Shown here piece by piece: positions 34,926 to 43,919 of a stretch of 45,102 nt of DNA. Positions within the stretch are counted from its first letter, which is position 1. The number at the start of each line of letters is the position of its first letter. The notes beneath the pieces were generated by a model. The model made no database searches. It was given only the letters and a program-made list of their open reading frames with translations, and was not told where the DNA came from. Source of the DNA: Bacilli bacterium. GTDB taxonomy: Bacteria > Bacillota_I > Bacilli_A > ML615J-28 > CAG-313. The stretch lies in assembly GCA_017398545.1 (NCBI GenBank), contig JAFQFT010000069.1, positions 1 through 45,102 of the forward strand, written 5' to 3'. Both the position numbers and the translations under genes were made by a program.

Positions 34926-35864
34926 TTAATCTATTTCTGGTACATATAATGGTTTTCTACCAAGACTACCAATTGGTGAAGTGCTTTGTCCTTTTTTAGT
35001 TTTAGATACTTCAGGTGAAATAGCAGCCATTTTAGAATCCATTAAATCTATTAAATGTAATGCATATGCTTCCATAATACCAGGTTCTTTCGGACTTCCA
35101 AATTCAAGTTCACCATGGTGAGAAGCAATCATATGTTCAAGCATATTAACTTCTTCAGATTCTTCTACACCTTCTTCACTTGCGGCAACAGCAACCATTT
35201 GAAGACCAATTACGATATGTCCAAGAAGATTTCCTTCTTGAGTATAAACAGGAGCTTTACTACCACTTAATTCCTTAGTTTTACCAATATCATGTAAAAT
35301 TACACCAGCATATAGTAAATTAGCATTCATACCAGGATATAGTTCTAATAACTTTTCTGCAAGTTGTAACATTGTATATGTATGATATGCAAGTCCATGT
35401 AAGAAATTATGATGCATTGACATTGCTGCTGGATATTCAAAATATTCAGGCGCTACTTTAGAAATTAAATTAACACAAAGTTTATAAAGAACTGGATTAG
35501 TAATTTTCTTAAGATACGTTTTAATCCCTTTATTTAAATCTTCTTTAGAAAGTGGTGCAGTTTTAAAAAACTTAGAAACATCAATTTCTGATGAATCAAC
35601 TATTTCAATATTTTTAATAACATATTGAGCCTTACCTGCATATTCATTAACATGAGCAGTAAAACGATATACATTACCAGTTGTAATATCTTTAGATTCA
35701 ATTAAACTACAATCCCAAATCCTAGCATCTATAGATGTTTCTCCATCAGATAGAGTTGCTCCATAATATCCACTTTTATTAGGTGTAAATCTTTTTTGCA
35801 TACTCTCTATTAGCGCAAAAAATGTTACATCATCACCTATTTTAATATCAACAAATTTAATCAT
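34926..35864 (-). CDS. yhaM: 3'-5' exoribonuclease YhaM
   Basis: Predicted 312-residue nuclease, the usual length. An OB-fold (about 10-90) is followed by an HD domain: MHHNFLHGLAYHTYTML, then VILHDIGKT near 190 and ASHHGELEFGSPKEP, holding the metal-binding His and Asp residues. The C-terminus PLYVPEID is typical. YhaM trims RNA 3' ends by a few bases. Its start codon shares a base with the stop of the upstream degenerate CCA-enzyme homologue (TAATG), so the two are translationally coupled. Confidence 0.94.
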   Translation of the reverse strand: MIKFVDIKIGDDVTFFALIESMQKRFTPNKSGYYGATLSDGETSIDARIWDCSLIESKDITTGNVYRFTAHVNEYAGKAQYVIKNIEIVDSSEIDVSKFFKTAPLSKEDLNKGIKTYLKKITNPVLYKLCVNLISKVAPEYFEYPAAMSMHHNFLHGLAYHTYTMLQLAEKLLELYPGMNANLLYAGVILHDIGKTKELSGSKAPVYTQEGNLLGHIVIGLQMVAVAASEEGVEESEEVNMLEHMIASHHGELEFGSPKEPGIMEAYALHLIDLMDSKMAAISPEVSKTKKGQSTSPIGSLGRKPLYVPEID

Positions 35865-37324
35865 TAAATTAGCCCTCTTTCTTCTAACGGTCTATATTGT
35901 GAAGTTTCTAATAAGAATTCTTTAGCATGAAGTTTAGCACTTGATTCAATCTCATCTCTTTCAAGTGGAGAAAGTTCATATAACTCTTTTTCATCACTTA
36001 AATACACTCTGATTAAAAACTCATATTCTTTATTATATTTAGCCAACAATTTTTCAATATACTCATCATTAATAACAGGTAAAATTTCTGGTTCTTTATA
36101 GTCGAAAATTTCAGATAAATCTTGAATTAGTTTTTTTGCTTCATTAGCAATAATTGTATGATGGTTATATATCTCACCATTAATAACCTTTTCTAACAAT
36201 AAATTCATTATGATTTTTACTCTTAAACTTCTTTCACCATTCATAAGTTCAATAATTTCTAATTCTGAAAATTGTAAATCTCTAGAACTAGTAATTACTG
36301 CCTCACGCGATAACTTTCTAATTAACTTTTCTTGACTTGAATACTTAACTCGACTTGCAATCGCAATACGATTAGCTGAAAGCAACTTTTCAATACCAAT
36401 ATTATATACCATCATAGGTGTTACTTTATCATTAATAATTAATTGAGTAATTGTCATAGTTTCTGTAATTACTTTCAAATCATCAGATGAAATAAACGAA
36501 GCATCTGGAATAGAACCAAGAATTAAATATAAAATGCATGCTTGTTCAATATAATTATAATCTCTAAAATGAGTATTAATTCTTCTTGTTATTAAATCAT
36601 ATACTTTTAAATATCTAAATAATTTATTTTTAATAATTACTTGTAGTGCTTGTTTAGCATATGGACCTCTTAAGATTTGTCTAAACTTTCTAATAAAATC
36701 TACTTCCTTAATATCTTCTAAATAAGTGCAATATTTAGTAAGTGCTTTCATACATTTAGAATCAATCTTAAAATTATGTTCTGAAACTAACACTAACGCT
36801 TCTAACATTGAAATAGGATTTTTTGTAAAAATCTCTTTTGGTTTAGCTGTAGTTTTGATAGTTTTTGAATCAAGATCTTTTACTCCATCAAAAATATTTG
36901 TTATAACTAGATTAGGCGTTAATGCAAGAGAATTAACAGTATAATATTTATTAATTAACGCTATAGTTAATTGTTTATTAAAATGCTTTAGCGAAAGTTT
37001 CTTAGAAAGTGTAGATTCATCACCTGAAAACAATGTAAATATAATAAATTTTCCATGTTCTTTTAGATATGTAAATCCACTTCTTTCAATTACAAGTGCC
37101 GGATAGATATTTTTAATTTGAACAGGAGTAGCAGTAGTAATAATTTCAATTGTATCTAATTGTTTACCTAAATATAAATTTCTAACGGATGTTCCAATAA
37201 TATACGAATCAAAATTATGATTTAATAATACCTTTAATATTTCAACACCACGCATTAAGAAATTATAACTTTTTTCATCATTTAATTGGTATTGTTCTAA
37301 AACTTTTTTACTTTGAAATTCCAT
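35864..37324 (-). CDS. Degenerate tRNA nucleotidyltransferase (CCA-adding enzyme) homologue
   Basis: Predicted 486-residue protein that follows the class II CCA-enzyme fold but lacks its active site. The family's GG-x-VRD reads GTSVRN (44-49), the catalytic D-x-D is T-I-E (58-60), DFTINA is YYTVNS, and the EDxxRxxR nucleotide template is KNPISMLEA. Downstream helical neck and body regions and a C-terminal helical domain remain. It is intact, with a good AAAGGAG site, so it is maintained rather than decaying. Likely an RNA-binding pseudoenzyme; a true CCA enzyme should exist elsewhere. It is coupled to yhaM and 27 bases behind ychF. Confidence 0.8.
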   Translation of the reverse strand: MEFQSKKVLEQYQLNDEKSYNFLMRGVEILKVLLNHNFDSYIIGTSVRNLYLGKQLDTIEIITTATPVQIKNIYPALVIERSGFTYLKEHGKFIIFTLFSGDESTLSKKLSLKHFNKQLTIALINKYYTVNSLALTPNLVITNIFDGVKDLDSKTIKTTAKPKEIFTKNPISMLEALVLVSEHNFKIDSKCMKALTKYCTYLEDIKEVDFIRKFRQILRGPYAKQALQVIIKNKLFRYLKVYDLITRRINTHFRDYNYIEQACILYLILGSIPDASFISSDDLKVITETMTITQLIINDKVTPMMVYNIGIEKLLSANRIAIASRVKYSSQEKLIRKLSREAVITSSRDLQFSELEIIELMNGERSLRVKIIMNLLLEKVINGEIYNHHTIIANEAKKLIQDLSEIFDYKEPEILPVINDEYIEKLLAKYNKEYEFLIRVYLSDEKELYELSPLERDEIESSAKLHAKEFLLETSQYRPLEERGLI

Positions 37325-37351
37325 TTTTCTACTCCTTTCATTTTTTATTTA

Positions 37352-38449
37352 TTATACGTTAAATCTAAATAACATTATATCGCCATCTTGAACAACATAA
37401 TCTTTTCCTTCAAGACGCACACGACCTGCTTCTTTTACTTTTAAAGGCGTTCCATATTTCATTAAATCATCATATGAATATGTTTCAGCCTTAATAAAAC
37501 CTTTTTCAAAATCTGTATGAATAACACCAGCACATTGGGGAGCTTTCATATCATTTTTAAATGTCCATGCACGACATTCTTTTTCTCCAGCAGTAAAGAA
37601 AGTTCTAAGACCAAGTAATTCATAAGCTTCTTTAATTAACTTATCTAATCCACTTTCTTTAACTCCTAAATCTTCTAAAAACATACTACGTTCTTCATCA
37701 TCTAGTGCTGATAATTCTTCTTCTATCTTAGCAGAAATAACAACTACTTTTGATCCTTCATTATTAGCATATGCTCTTACTTTTTCTACATAATCATTAC
37801 CAGTAGCCATTTCATCTTCTGATACATTACATACATATAGCATTGGTTTCATAGTTAAGAATTGATAATTCTTAATAAAGAACTTTTCATCATCAGTAAG
37901 TTCTACACTTCTTGCGGGCATATTATTCATAAATGCATCACGTAGTCTAGTTAAAATACTATATTCAATAACAGCTTCTTTTTCTACTTTATGTTGAGCT
38001 TTCTTTTCAATCTTTGGAATACGATTTTCTACAACTTCTAAATCAGCTAAAATAAGTTCTAAATTAACAATTTCAATATCATCAACTGGATCTACTTTAC
38101 CAGACACATGTGTAATATTAGAATCATCAAAACATCTAACAACTTGACAAATCGCATCAACATCACGAATATGACTTAAAAACTGGTTCCCAAGCCCTTC
38201 ACCTTTTGAAGCCCCTTTTACAAGTCCCGCAATATCAGTAAATGAGAAACTTGTTCTTACAACACTTCTTGGATTTACAATTTTTACAATATTATCTAAT
38301 CTTTCATCTCTTACTTCAACAACACCAACATTAGGTTCAATTGTTGCGAAAGGAAAATTAGCCATATAAGCACCTGCTTTAGTAATGGCATTAAATAAAG
38401 TCGACTTACCTACATTAGGAAGTCCAACTATTCCTGCAGTTAAACTCAT
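37352..38449 (-). CDS. ychF: Redox-regulated ATPase/GTPase YchF
   Basis: Predicted 365-residue P-loop protein of the Obg family. It starts AGIVGLPNVGKSTLFNAIT (G1), then NFPFATIEPNVGVV, DIAGLVKGASKGEGLGNQFL (G3), NVSEDE in place of NKxD (explaining ATP preference in this family), a coiled coil near 130-200 and a C-terminal TGS domain ending VVQDGDIMLFRFNV. It binds ribosomes and responds to oxidative stress. GGAGTAG sets the start. It lies 16 bases after the CPBP gene. Confidence 0.96.
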   Translation of the reverse strand: MSLTAGIVGLPNVGKSTLFNAITKAGAYMANFPFATIEPNVGVVEVRDERLDNIVKIVNPRSVVRTSFSFTDIAGLVKGASKGEGLGNQFLSHIRDVDAICQVVRCFDDSNITHVSGKVDPVDDIEIVNLELILADLEVVENRIPKIEKKAQHKVEKEAVIEYSILTRLRDAFMNNMPARSVELTDDEKFFIKNYQFLTMKPMLYVCNVSEDEMATGNDYVEKVRAYANNEGSKVVVISAKIEEELSALDDEERSMFLEDLGVKESGLDKLIKEAYELLGLRTFFTAGEKECRAWTFKNDMKAPQCAGVIHTDFEKGFIKAETYSYDDLMKYGTPLKVKEAGRVRLEGKDYVVQDGDIMLFRFNV

Positions 38450-38465
38450 CTTCTACTCCTTTTAT

Positions 38466-39269
38466 TTATACTAAAAATATTAAAAATTGAATTACAATAA
38501 TTAAAACACGTAATAATACATTCAACCCTAAACTACGATTAGAATTCATATATATCCATGTCATGATAAAATTAATTATTAAAGATGTAATAATAGTCTC
38601 AACACTCATTAACCATGCAAAATCAGCAATAGTACTAACTAACCCGCCTAATATAACGACCATTACATCACCTAGCATTGTTTGGTCATCAATCGCATCA
38701 ATCAAAAGACGTCTAAATACAATTTCTTCTACTAATACAACACAAATAAGTGATATTAAAATAAATGTTGCATTTGAATCTTTACCACTAAAGAATCTTG
38801 CATAACCACTTTGTAAATAATTTGTATATACATTCGGAATAACTCTTGTTGCATTAGTTAAGATTGATAATAAAGATACAATTATTACACCAAGTAATCC
38901 TAATAAAAAACATCTACCAAATTGTTCTTTATTACCATTCCAGAAAAAATCAATTAAATCTTTATAATGAACTATAAATATTGCAGCAAGTGCAACAACA
39001 GAACTAATTAACAAACCATAAGAATATTTATAAAGGTCCGTATTACTATCTTTTTGAATTACCGCAAGTGTAATCATAATAATTCCATTTCCAAAGAAAG
39101 CAAGAATTAAAAATAATAATGCTCCAATTTTAAAACGATCAAGTGGCCCTCCACCAAAATTTCCAGTTTCCATAGCTCTTTTCATTTGTTCACTATGTTC
39201 ACCACATGATTTACAATATTCTTCATTACGATCTAAAACACGATAACAGTTTTGACATCTAATTTTCAT
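38466..39269 (-). CDS. CPBP-family intramembrane protease with zinc ribbon
   Basis: Predicted 267-residue membrane protein. A zinc ribbon CQNC-x13-CKSCG occupies residues 4-24, followed by about seven hydrophobic helices. The CPBP (Abi/CAAX protease-like) motif VEEIVFRRLL near 181 gives the EExxxR catalytic signature; later motifs (His in the third box) are less clear. The family cleaves prenylated or signal-bearing peptides or confers bacteriocin immunity. It is the first gene of an operon with ychF, the CCA-like gene and yhaM. GAGGTAA precedes the ATG. Confidence 0.8.
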   Translation of the reverse strand: MKIRCQNCYRVLDRNEEYCKSCGEHSEQMKRAMETGNFGGGPLDRFKIGALLFLILAFFGNGIIMITLAVIQKDSNTDLYKYSYGLLISSVVALAAIFIVHYKDLIDFFWNGNKEQFGRCFLLGLLGVIIVSLLSILTNATRVIPNVYTNYLQSGYARFFSGKDSNATFILISLICVVLVEEIVFRRLLIDAIDDQTMLGDVMVVILGGLVSTIADFAWLMSVETIITSLIINFIMTWIYMNSNRSLGLNVLLRVLIIVIQFLIFLV

Positions 39270-39315
39270 ATTTACCTCTAAATTTAATTAAATTGTAAAT
39301 TCTTCCTAGTAATTT

Positions 39316-39344
39316 ATTATACCACATTCGTTAACTTTTTGCAA
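39316..39344 (-). promoter_or_regulatory. Sigma-A promoter of the CPBP-ychF-yhaM operon
   Basis: Minus strand -35 TTGCAA (39339-39344), a 17-base spacer, and a perfect extended -10 TGGTATAAT (hexamer 39316-39321). It is divergent from the orphan small gene at 39436. Confidence 0.8.
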
Positions 39345-39410
39345 GAAAACTAAAAGGTAAATATTTTTTTAATAATATGCCTTTAAATTTCAAATCTTTT
39401 TAAATTATGA

Positions 39411-39416
39411 TATACT
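39411..39416 (+). promoter_or_regulatory. Extended -10 promoter of the orphan small gene
   Basis: TGATATACT (hexamer 39411-39416) lies 20 bases before the ATG, with a poor -35 (TTTCAA). The AGAGGTGA ribosome site follows at once, so the leader is minimal. Confidence 0.55.
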
Positions 39417-39435
39417 ATATATAGAGGTGAAATAT

Positions 39436-39747
39436 ATGTATTATTATCTTATTATCGCAGCATCACATAATGTGTCTATAAACAATCAACTAGATGCTTT
39501 ATTTATAACAGAAGACTTTATATTTATTGATGACCACCATCTTAAATATAAAAATGAAATAATTGAATTTGAATATTTAATTTATACCAATAAATTAAAC
39601 GTAACATATAATAATAAAAACATATTATTATTTGAAAACAATATACCAATTACAAATTTTTATCATCAAACAACTTTAGAAAACATTTACTATATTACTG
39701 AAGATAATTTAGAACAAAAAATAAATGATATTATAAATAATGAATAG
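39436..39747 (+). CDS. Small protein of unknown function
   Basis: Predicted 103-residue cytoplasmic protein, rich in Asn, Ile and Tyr, with no signal or membrane helix and no recognised motif. It begins MYYYLIIAASHNVS and alternates short beta-like strands (DFIFIDDHHLKYKN, IIEFEYLIYTN) with a helical C-terminus (NLEQKINDIINN). The start at 39436 follows GAGGTGA; the longer frame begins at the GTG inside that site. It has its own promoter and a terminator overlapping its stop codon, so it is a real unit. It lies upstream of the penicillin-binding protein gene but is separated from it by the terminator. Confidence 0.65.
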   Translation: MYYYLIIAASHNVSINNQLDALFITEDFIFIDDHHLKYKNEIIEFEYLIYTNKLNVTYNNKNILLFENNIPITNFYHQTTLENIYYITEDNLEQKINDIINNE

Positions 39748-39773
39748 ATAATGAATTTTAAATTCATTATCTA
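39745..39773 (+). terminator. Terminator of the orphan small gene
   Basis: TAGATAATGAATTT pairs with AAATTCATTATCTA (14 bp, including the stop codon), followed by TTTTTTG. Confidence 0.9.
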
Positions 39774-39842
39774 TTTTTTGTCTTTTTTTGTAATGTATTA
39801 ATTTAAAAAATTAATAAAAACTAATATAAAAGGAATACAACT

Positions 39843-41804
39843 ATGAAAAAGAAAAAATTAATTTATAAAATAAATAAAATAATTAGAATATCTTTATATA
39901 TATCAATTGTAATATTTTCTACAATTACAATTGGATTTATTATTCTTGCAAATAGTCTTGACTACACAATACCTGAAATAGAAACAATTATTTTATATGA
40001 TAAAGATAATAACCAATATTTAAGTTATAGTAATGGTAAAAAGAAATCATATGTAAAGTTAGAAGACATAAATGAATATTTAATAGATGCTTTTATTAGC
40101 ATTGAAGATAAGCGTTACTTTACTCATACAGGGCTTGACTTTATTAGAATATGTAAAGCCGCAATGGTTGATATAATTTATGGTGAAGCAAAACAAGGAG
40201 CATCAACTATTACTCAACAATATGCTAGAAACTTATTTCTAACAATGGATAAAACATGGAAAAGAAAACTATCTGAAATGATGATTGCATTAAATCTAGA
40301 ATCAAAATATTCAAAAGAAGAAATATTAGAAGGATATTTAAATTCAATTTATTTTGACCATGGTATATACGGTGTTGAAGATGCAGCACTTTATTACTTC
40401 GGAAAACATTCAAAAGACCTTACACTTCTTGAAGCAGCAAGTCTTGCAGCAATACCAAAAGGTCCTACAATTTATTCACCAATAAAGAATACTGAAAATA
40501 ACAAACTAAGACGTGAACTAATCCTTAACGAAATGCAAGAAGATGGTAGTATTACAACAAATGAATATACTAACGCATTAAGTGAAGAATTAACATTCAT
40601 TGGAATAAATAAAAATAAAGAAGAAACTCAAGCACCATATTTTCAAGATTATGTATTAACTATATTAAAAGAAATTCCAGGTATTAAAGAATATGCTCAT
40701 AAAGGATTAAAAGTCGAAACCACCCTTGATTTAAACCTTAATAATCAAATAACTAACTTCATAACAAATAGAATATATAATGACTTAGAAACAAGTATTA
40801 TTATAATGGACCCTTCAACTGGTGAAATATTATCAATTATTGGTGGTACTTCTTACAAAGAAAACAGTTATAATAAAGCTATCTACGCAAAACGTCAACC
40901 TGCATCAACTATAAAACCTTTCTTATACCTTACTGCACTTGAAAATGGTTTTACTTCTTCTACTACCTTTACAAGTGAAAAAACAACATTTTATATTAAA
41001 AACAATACTTATACACCAAAAAACTACAACGACTCATATCCAAATTCAGAAATCAGTTTAGCTTATGCACTATCAGTAAGTGACAACATCTATGCAGTTA
41101 AAACCCATTTATTTCTAGGGATGGAGAAATTAAAAAACAACCTTGAGTCATTCGGACTTAGTAATGTTCCAAAAATACCAAGTCTTGCATTAGGAACATA
41201 TGAAGTGACTAACTTAGAATGGAGTAGTTGTTATCAAATACTTGCTAATGAAGGTAAAAAAATAGAACCCTTTGTCATTAAAAGAATTACTTCAATGGAA
41301 GGTGAAGTATTATACGAAAATACCACATCAACAATTACTTGTGCTGAAAAATCTGATGTATATATTTTAAATGAATTAATGACAAACATCTTTGATACAA
41401 ACATCATTTATAATACAAGACCTACTGGTATTCAAATATCAAGTAGACTAACAAATACTTTTGCGGCAAAATCAGGTTCAACAGATACTGATAACTGGAT
41501 GATTGGTTACAATAAAGACTTATTAGTGAGTATTTGGACAGGATATGATGATAATAGATTAATTACTTCAAGAAGTGATAAGTTAGTTGCAAAATACTTA
41601 TTTGCCGATATTGTAGAAGAATACTTTAAAAATAAAAACACCACCTGGTATCAAACACCAGATGATGTAATTAGTGTTAAATTAAATCCAATAACAGGAT
41701 TTTACGGAAGTTTTTCAGAGTATACTAAAGACCTATACTTTAGAAGATCTAATATTCCATGGTATTTAAGACTAGTACCTAATGTTACTGAAGATAACTA
41801 CTAA
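39843..41804 (+). CDS. pbpA: Class A penicillin-binding protein (PBP1a-like)
   Basis: Predicted 653-residue bifunctional peptidoglycan synthase. A short cytoplasmic tail and one transmembrane helix (about 12-35) precede the GT51 glycosyltransferase domain, with ISIEDKRYFTHTGLD near 85 and QGASTITQQYARNLF. The transpeptidase domain has S-T-I-K near 355 (RQPASTIKPFLYL), S-D-N near 412 and K-S-G-S near 543. All active-site residues are present, so the cell makes a normal wall, which excludes true Mollicutes. AAAGGA precedes the ATG. Its 3' end overlaps the convergent protease gene by 20 bases. The gene symbol is indicative only. Confidence 0.94.
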   Translation: MKKKKLIYKINKIIRISLYISIVIFSTITIGFIILANSLDYTIPEIETIILYDKDNNQYLSYSNGKKKSYVKLEDINEYLIDAFISIEDKRYFTHTGLDFIRICKAAMVDIIYGEAKQGASTITQQYARNLFLTMDKTWKRKLSEMMIALNLESKYSKEEILEGYLNSIYFDHGIYGVEDAALYYFGKHSKDLTLLEAASLAAIPKGPTIYSPIKNTENNKLRRELILNEMQEDGSITTNEYTNALSEELTFIGINKNKEETQAPYFQDYVLTILKEIPGIKEYAHKGLKVETTLDLNLNNQITNFITNRIYNDLETSIIIMDPSTGEILSIIGGTSYKENSYNKAIYAKRQPASTIKPFLYLTALENGFTSSTTFTSEKTTFYIKNNTYTPKNYNDSYPNSEISLAYALSVSDNIYAVKTHLFLGMEKLKNNLESFGLSNVPKIPSLALGTYEVTNLEWSSCYQILANEGKKIEPFVIKRITSMEGEVLYENTTSTITCAEKSDVYILNELMTNIFDTNIIYNTRPTGIQISSRLTNTFAAKSGSTDTDNWMIGYNKDLLVSIWTGYDDNRLITSRSDKLVAKYLFADIVEEYFKNKNTTWYQTPDDVISVKLNPITGFYGSFSEYTKDLYFRRSNIPWYLRLVPNVTEDNY

Positions 41805-42573
41805 ATAAAGACTTAACTTTATCAACACTAATTGAAAAATTCATACCTTCAATATTATCTGATGAATCAATCAATTTCCAAGTATTGATACCAATTAACT
41901 TTCCACTTAAATCAAAAAGTCCTCCCCCACTACACCCTACATTTAAAGTTGCAGTAGTTTGAATATATTCATTAGTAAGTTCTTTATAAAAATAATTAGA
42001 TTCAGTTATAATACAATTTATATTACTAATATTACCAACAATGACAGTATTATAATAAGTTTCTAATTGATAAGGACTTCCAATTGCAATACAAAACTTC
42101 CCCTTTTTTATCGTTTCATCACTACCTAATTCACAAACTTTTAATAAAATATTAGTTTCAACTTCAATTAAAGCAAGATCTATTTTTTCATCATAAGAAA
42201 TTAATCTTGCATCAAGATAAACATCAATATTACCTAAATAAATATCAATATTATCATATGCTTTATCTTGATAAACTACAACGTGACGATTAGTAACAAT
42301 ATAATATTTATTATTATTTTTACTTATTACAACTCCACTACCAAATGACTCTTTCTTTAATAAAGACTTATCATTAAAAGCTTTAACCCCTACAACACTT
42401 TGTTCAACATTACTAATTGTATTACAAATAACATCTTCTAAAGATTCTACGGTAATAGAATCTTCAACATCTACAGTTTGATTAATAACATTATTAACAA
42501 CTGTAGTTTTTTTATTACAAGAACAAAGAACTAATACAATGAACATTATTAATACATAAAAAAACTTTTTCAT
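41785..42573 (-). CDS. Trypsin-like serine protease lipoprotein
   Basis: Predicted 262-residue lipoprotein: signal MKKFFYVLIMFIVLVLCSC with Cys 19, a linker, then a chymotrypsin-fold protease of the HtrA/DegP type. The triad is visible: His in VTNRHVVV near 95, Asp in DLALIEV near 136, and Ser in GCSGGGLFD near 214 (GNSGG is usual, here GCSGG). No PDZ domain follows, so it is a short form. The start at 42573 lies just inside the tatD stop and follows TTGGTG, a weak site. It ends overlapping the penicillin-binding protein gene tail-to-tail with no terminator seen. Confidence 0.85.
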   Translation of the reverse strand: MKKFFYVLIMFIVLVLCSCNKKTTVVNNVINQTVDVEDSITVESLEDVICNTISNVEQSVVGVKAFNDKSLLKKESFGSGVVISKNNNKYYIVTNRHVVVYQDKAYDNIDIYLGNIDVYLDARLISYDEKIDLALIEVETNILLKVCELGSDETIKKGKFCIAIGSPYQLETYYNTVIVGNISNINCIITESNYFYKELTNEYIQTTATLNVGCSGGGLFDLSGKLIGINTWKLIDSSDNIEGMNFSISVDKVKSLFSSYLQ

Positions 42574-42574
42574 T

Positions 42575-43351
42575 TTAAACACCAAATACACGTTTTACAT
42601 TATTAATAATTTGTTCTTCAACAACACTTTCATCAACATCTTTTAATATAGCAATTTCTTTAACAATAAGAGGAATATATTTAGGACCATTTTCTAACCC
42701 TCTATAAGGATGTGGTGTAAGATATGGACTATCAGTTTCAGATACTAAATATTTTAAATCAATTTCTTTTACAACTTCTTTATTAACTTTAGCATTTTTA
42801 AATGTAAGTGGTCCACTAATACCAAGAATAAAACCTCTTTTTACATACTCTTTAGCAAGTTCTGTGCTCCCACTATAAGAATGAAGAACTCCACCTACTA
42901 ACTTTTCACAATACGCAGATAAAACATCAAATGTTATTTGATGAGCATCACGAGAATGTATTGATACAGGTAATTTATGCTTTACCGCAAGATCTAGTTG
43001 TTTAATAAATGCTACATCTTGTTCTTCTTTAGTTGTCGTATCCCAGTGAAAATCATATCCAATCTCACCAAGTGCAACTACTTTTTTATCACTTAAATGT
43101 TCATCTAACCAATTATATTCAACATCAGTATATCCTTTAATATTACAAGGATGAAAACCTATTATCGCATAACAAAATTCATACTTATGAGCAAGTTCTA
43201 TTGCAAGTTTACTACTTTCCAAATCCCAACCAACAACAAACATCTTTTTAACATTATTGTTCAAAGCATCACTTATAACTTCACTTAAATGAACAAGTAA
43301 TTTTTCATCATTTAAATGAACATGTGTATCAATATAATATAATTCTTTCAT
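42575..43351 (-). CDS. tatD: TatD-family metal-dependent DNase
   Basis: Predicted 258-residue TIM-barrel hydrolase. DTHVHLND near the start holds two metal His residues, GEIGYDFHWD the bridging Glu, PVSIHSRDA and VLHSYSGS further His residues, and VSETDSPYLTPHPYRG the final Asp; all canonical. TatD/YcfH enzymes have 3'-5' DNase or deoxyribonuclease activity in repair. The start at 43351 follows GGAGAA at the end of the GNAT gene. Confidence 0.95.
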   Translation of the reverse strand: MKELYYIDTHVHLNDEKLLVHLSEVISDALNNNVKKMFVVGWDLESSKLAIELAHKYEFCYAIIGFHPCNIKGYTDVEYNWLDEHLSDKKVVALGEIGYDFHWDTTTKEEQDVAFIKQLDLAVKHKLPVSIHSRDAHQITFDVLSAYCEKLVGGVLHSYSGSTELAKEYVKRGFILGISGPLTFKNAKVNKEVVKEIDLKYLVSETDSPYLTPHPYRGLENGPKYIPLIVKEIAILKDVDESVVEEQIINNVKRVFGV

Positions 43352-43352
43352 A

Positions 43353-43841
43353 CTATTCTCCATTTTTTATAAACTGATATGCAAGTCTTTCACTTCCATT
43401 TTTTAAATAAATAGTTCCACACTTAATAAAACCATATTTACTTAGAACCCCTTGCATCACTAAATTATCACGATGTGTATCAATTCTAATATTATCAACA
43501 AAATTAGTTACATATGATAATACTTCACTAAATATACCCTTTTTAGAACCCATACTTGCAATACGATGTATTACTCCGTAATCCTCATTATTTAGCCATG
43601 CACCTTTAATATAGTTATATGTTTCATCAAAATGCATAAAAAACACAAAGACTGCATAAATCCCTTCTTGTTCATAACATACATATAATTCATTTTTAGA
43701 TATATCTTCAAGTAACAACTCTTCACTTGGATAACTACTTCCCCACTGATTAGGATTACCAGTTGATGCCATAAAACTTCTTGCATGAGCATAAATATCT
43801 TTTATCGTCTCTAAATCTTCTAATGTTGCTAATCTTACCAT
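43353..43841 (-). CDS. GNAT-family N-acetyltransferase
   Basis: Predicted 162-residue acetyltransferase. The opening MVRLATLEDLETIKDIYAHAR is typical of GNAT proteins; YVCYEQEGIYAVFVFF forms the central strands, and the C-terminal DTHRDNLVMQGVLSKYGFIKCGTIYL gives the acetyl-CoA fold's final helix and strand. A canonical Q/R-x-x-G-x-G/A loop is hard to see (SMGSKKGIF may replace it). The substrate is unknown. The start at 43841 follows AGAAGGTG; the longer frame begins nearer the promoter. It leads a three-gene unit with tatD and the protease. Confidence 0.82.
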   Translation of the reverse strand: MVRLATLEDLETIKDIYAHARSFMASTGNPNQWGSSYPSEELLLEDISKNELYVCYEQEGIYAVFVFFMHFDETYNYIKGAWLNNEDYGVIHRIASMGSKKGIFSEVLSYVTNFVDNIRIDTHRDNLVMQGVLSKYGFIKCGTIYLKNGSERLAYQFIKNGE

Positions 43842-43863
43842 AATACACCTTCTTATATAATCC

Positions 43864-43869
43864 ATTATA
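43864..43869 (-). promoter_or_regulatory. Extended -10 promoter of the GNAT-tatD-protease operon
   Basis: Minus strand TGGTATAAT has a perfect -10 (43864-43869) and TG element, 22 bases before the start codon. The -35 is poor. Confidence 0.65.
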
Positions 43870-43919
43870 CCACTTCTTATTATTAAATTCTACTATATTA
43901 AATGATTAATTCTAAATAA

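Noticed and set aside
35864..37324. The CCA-like gene as a functional cca gene
   Set aside because: Every catalytic and nucleotide-recognition motif is changed, so I call it a homologue without assigning the activity.
41820..42573. The protease as a full HtrA/DegP
   Set aside because: It ends soon after the catalytic Ser region and has no PDZ domain, so only the trypsin-like fold is claimed.
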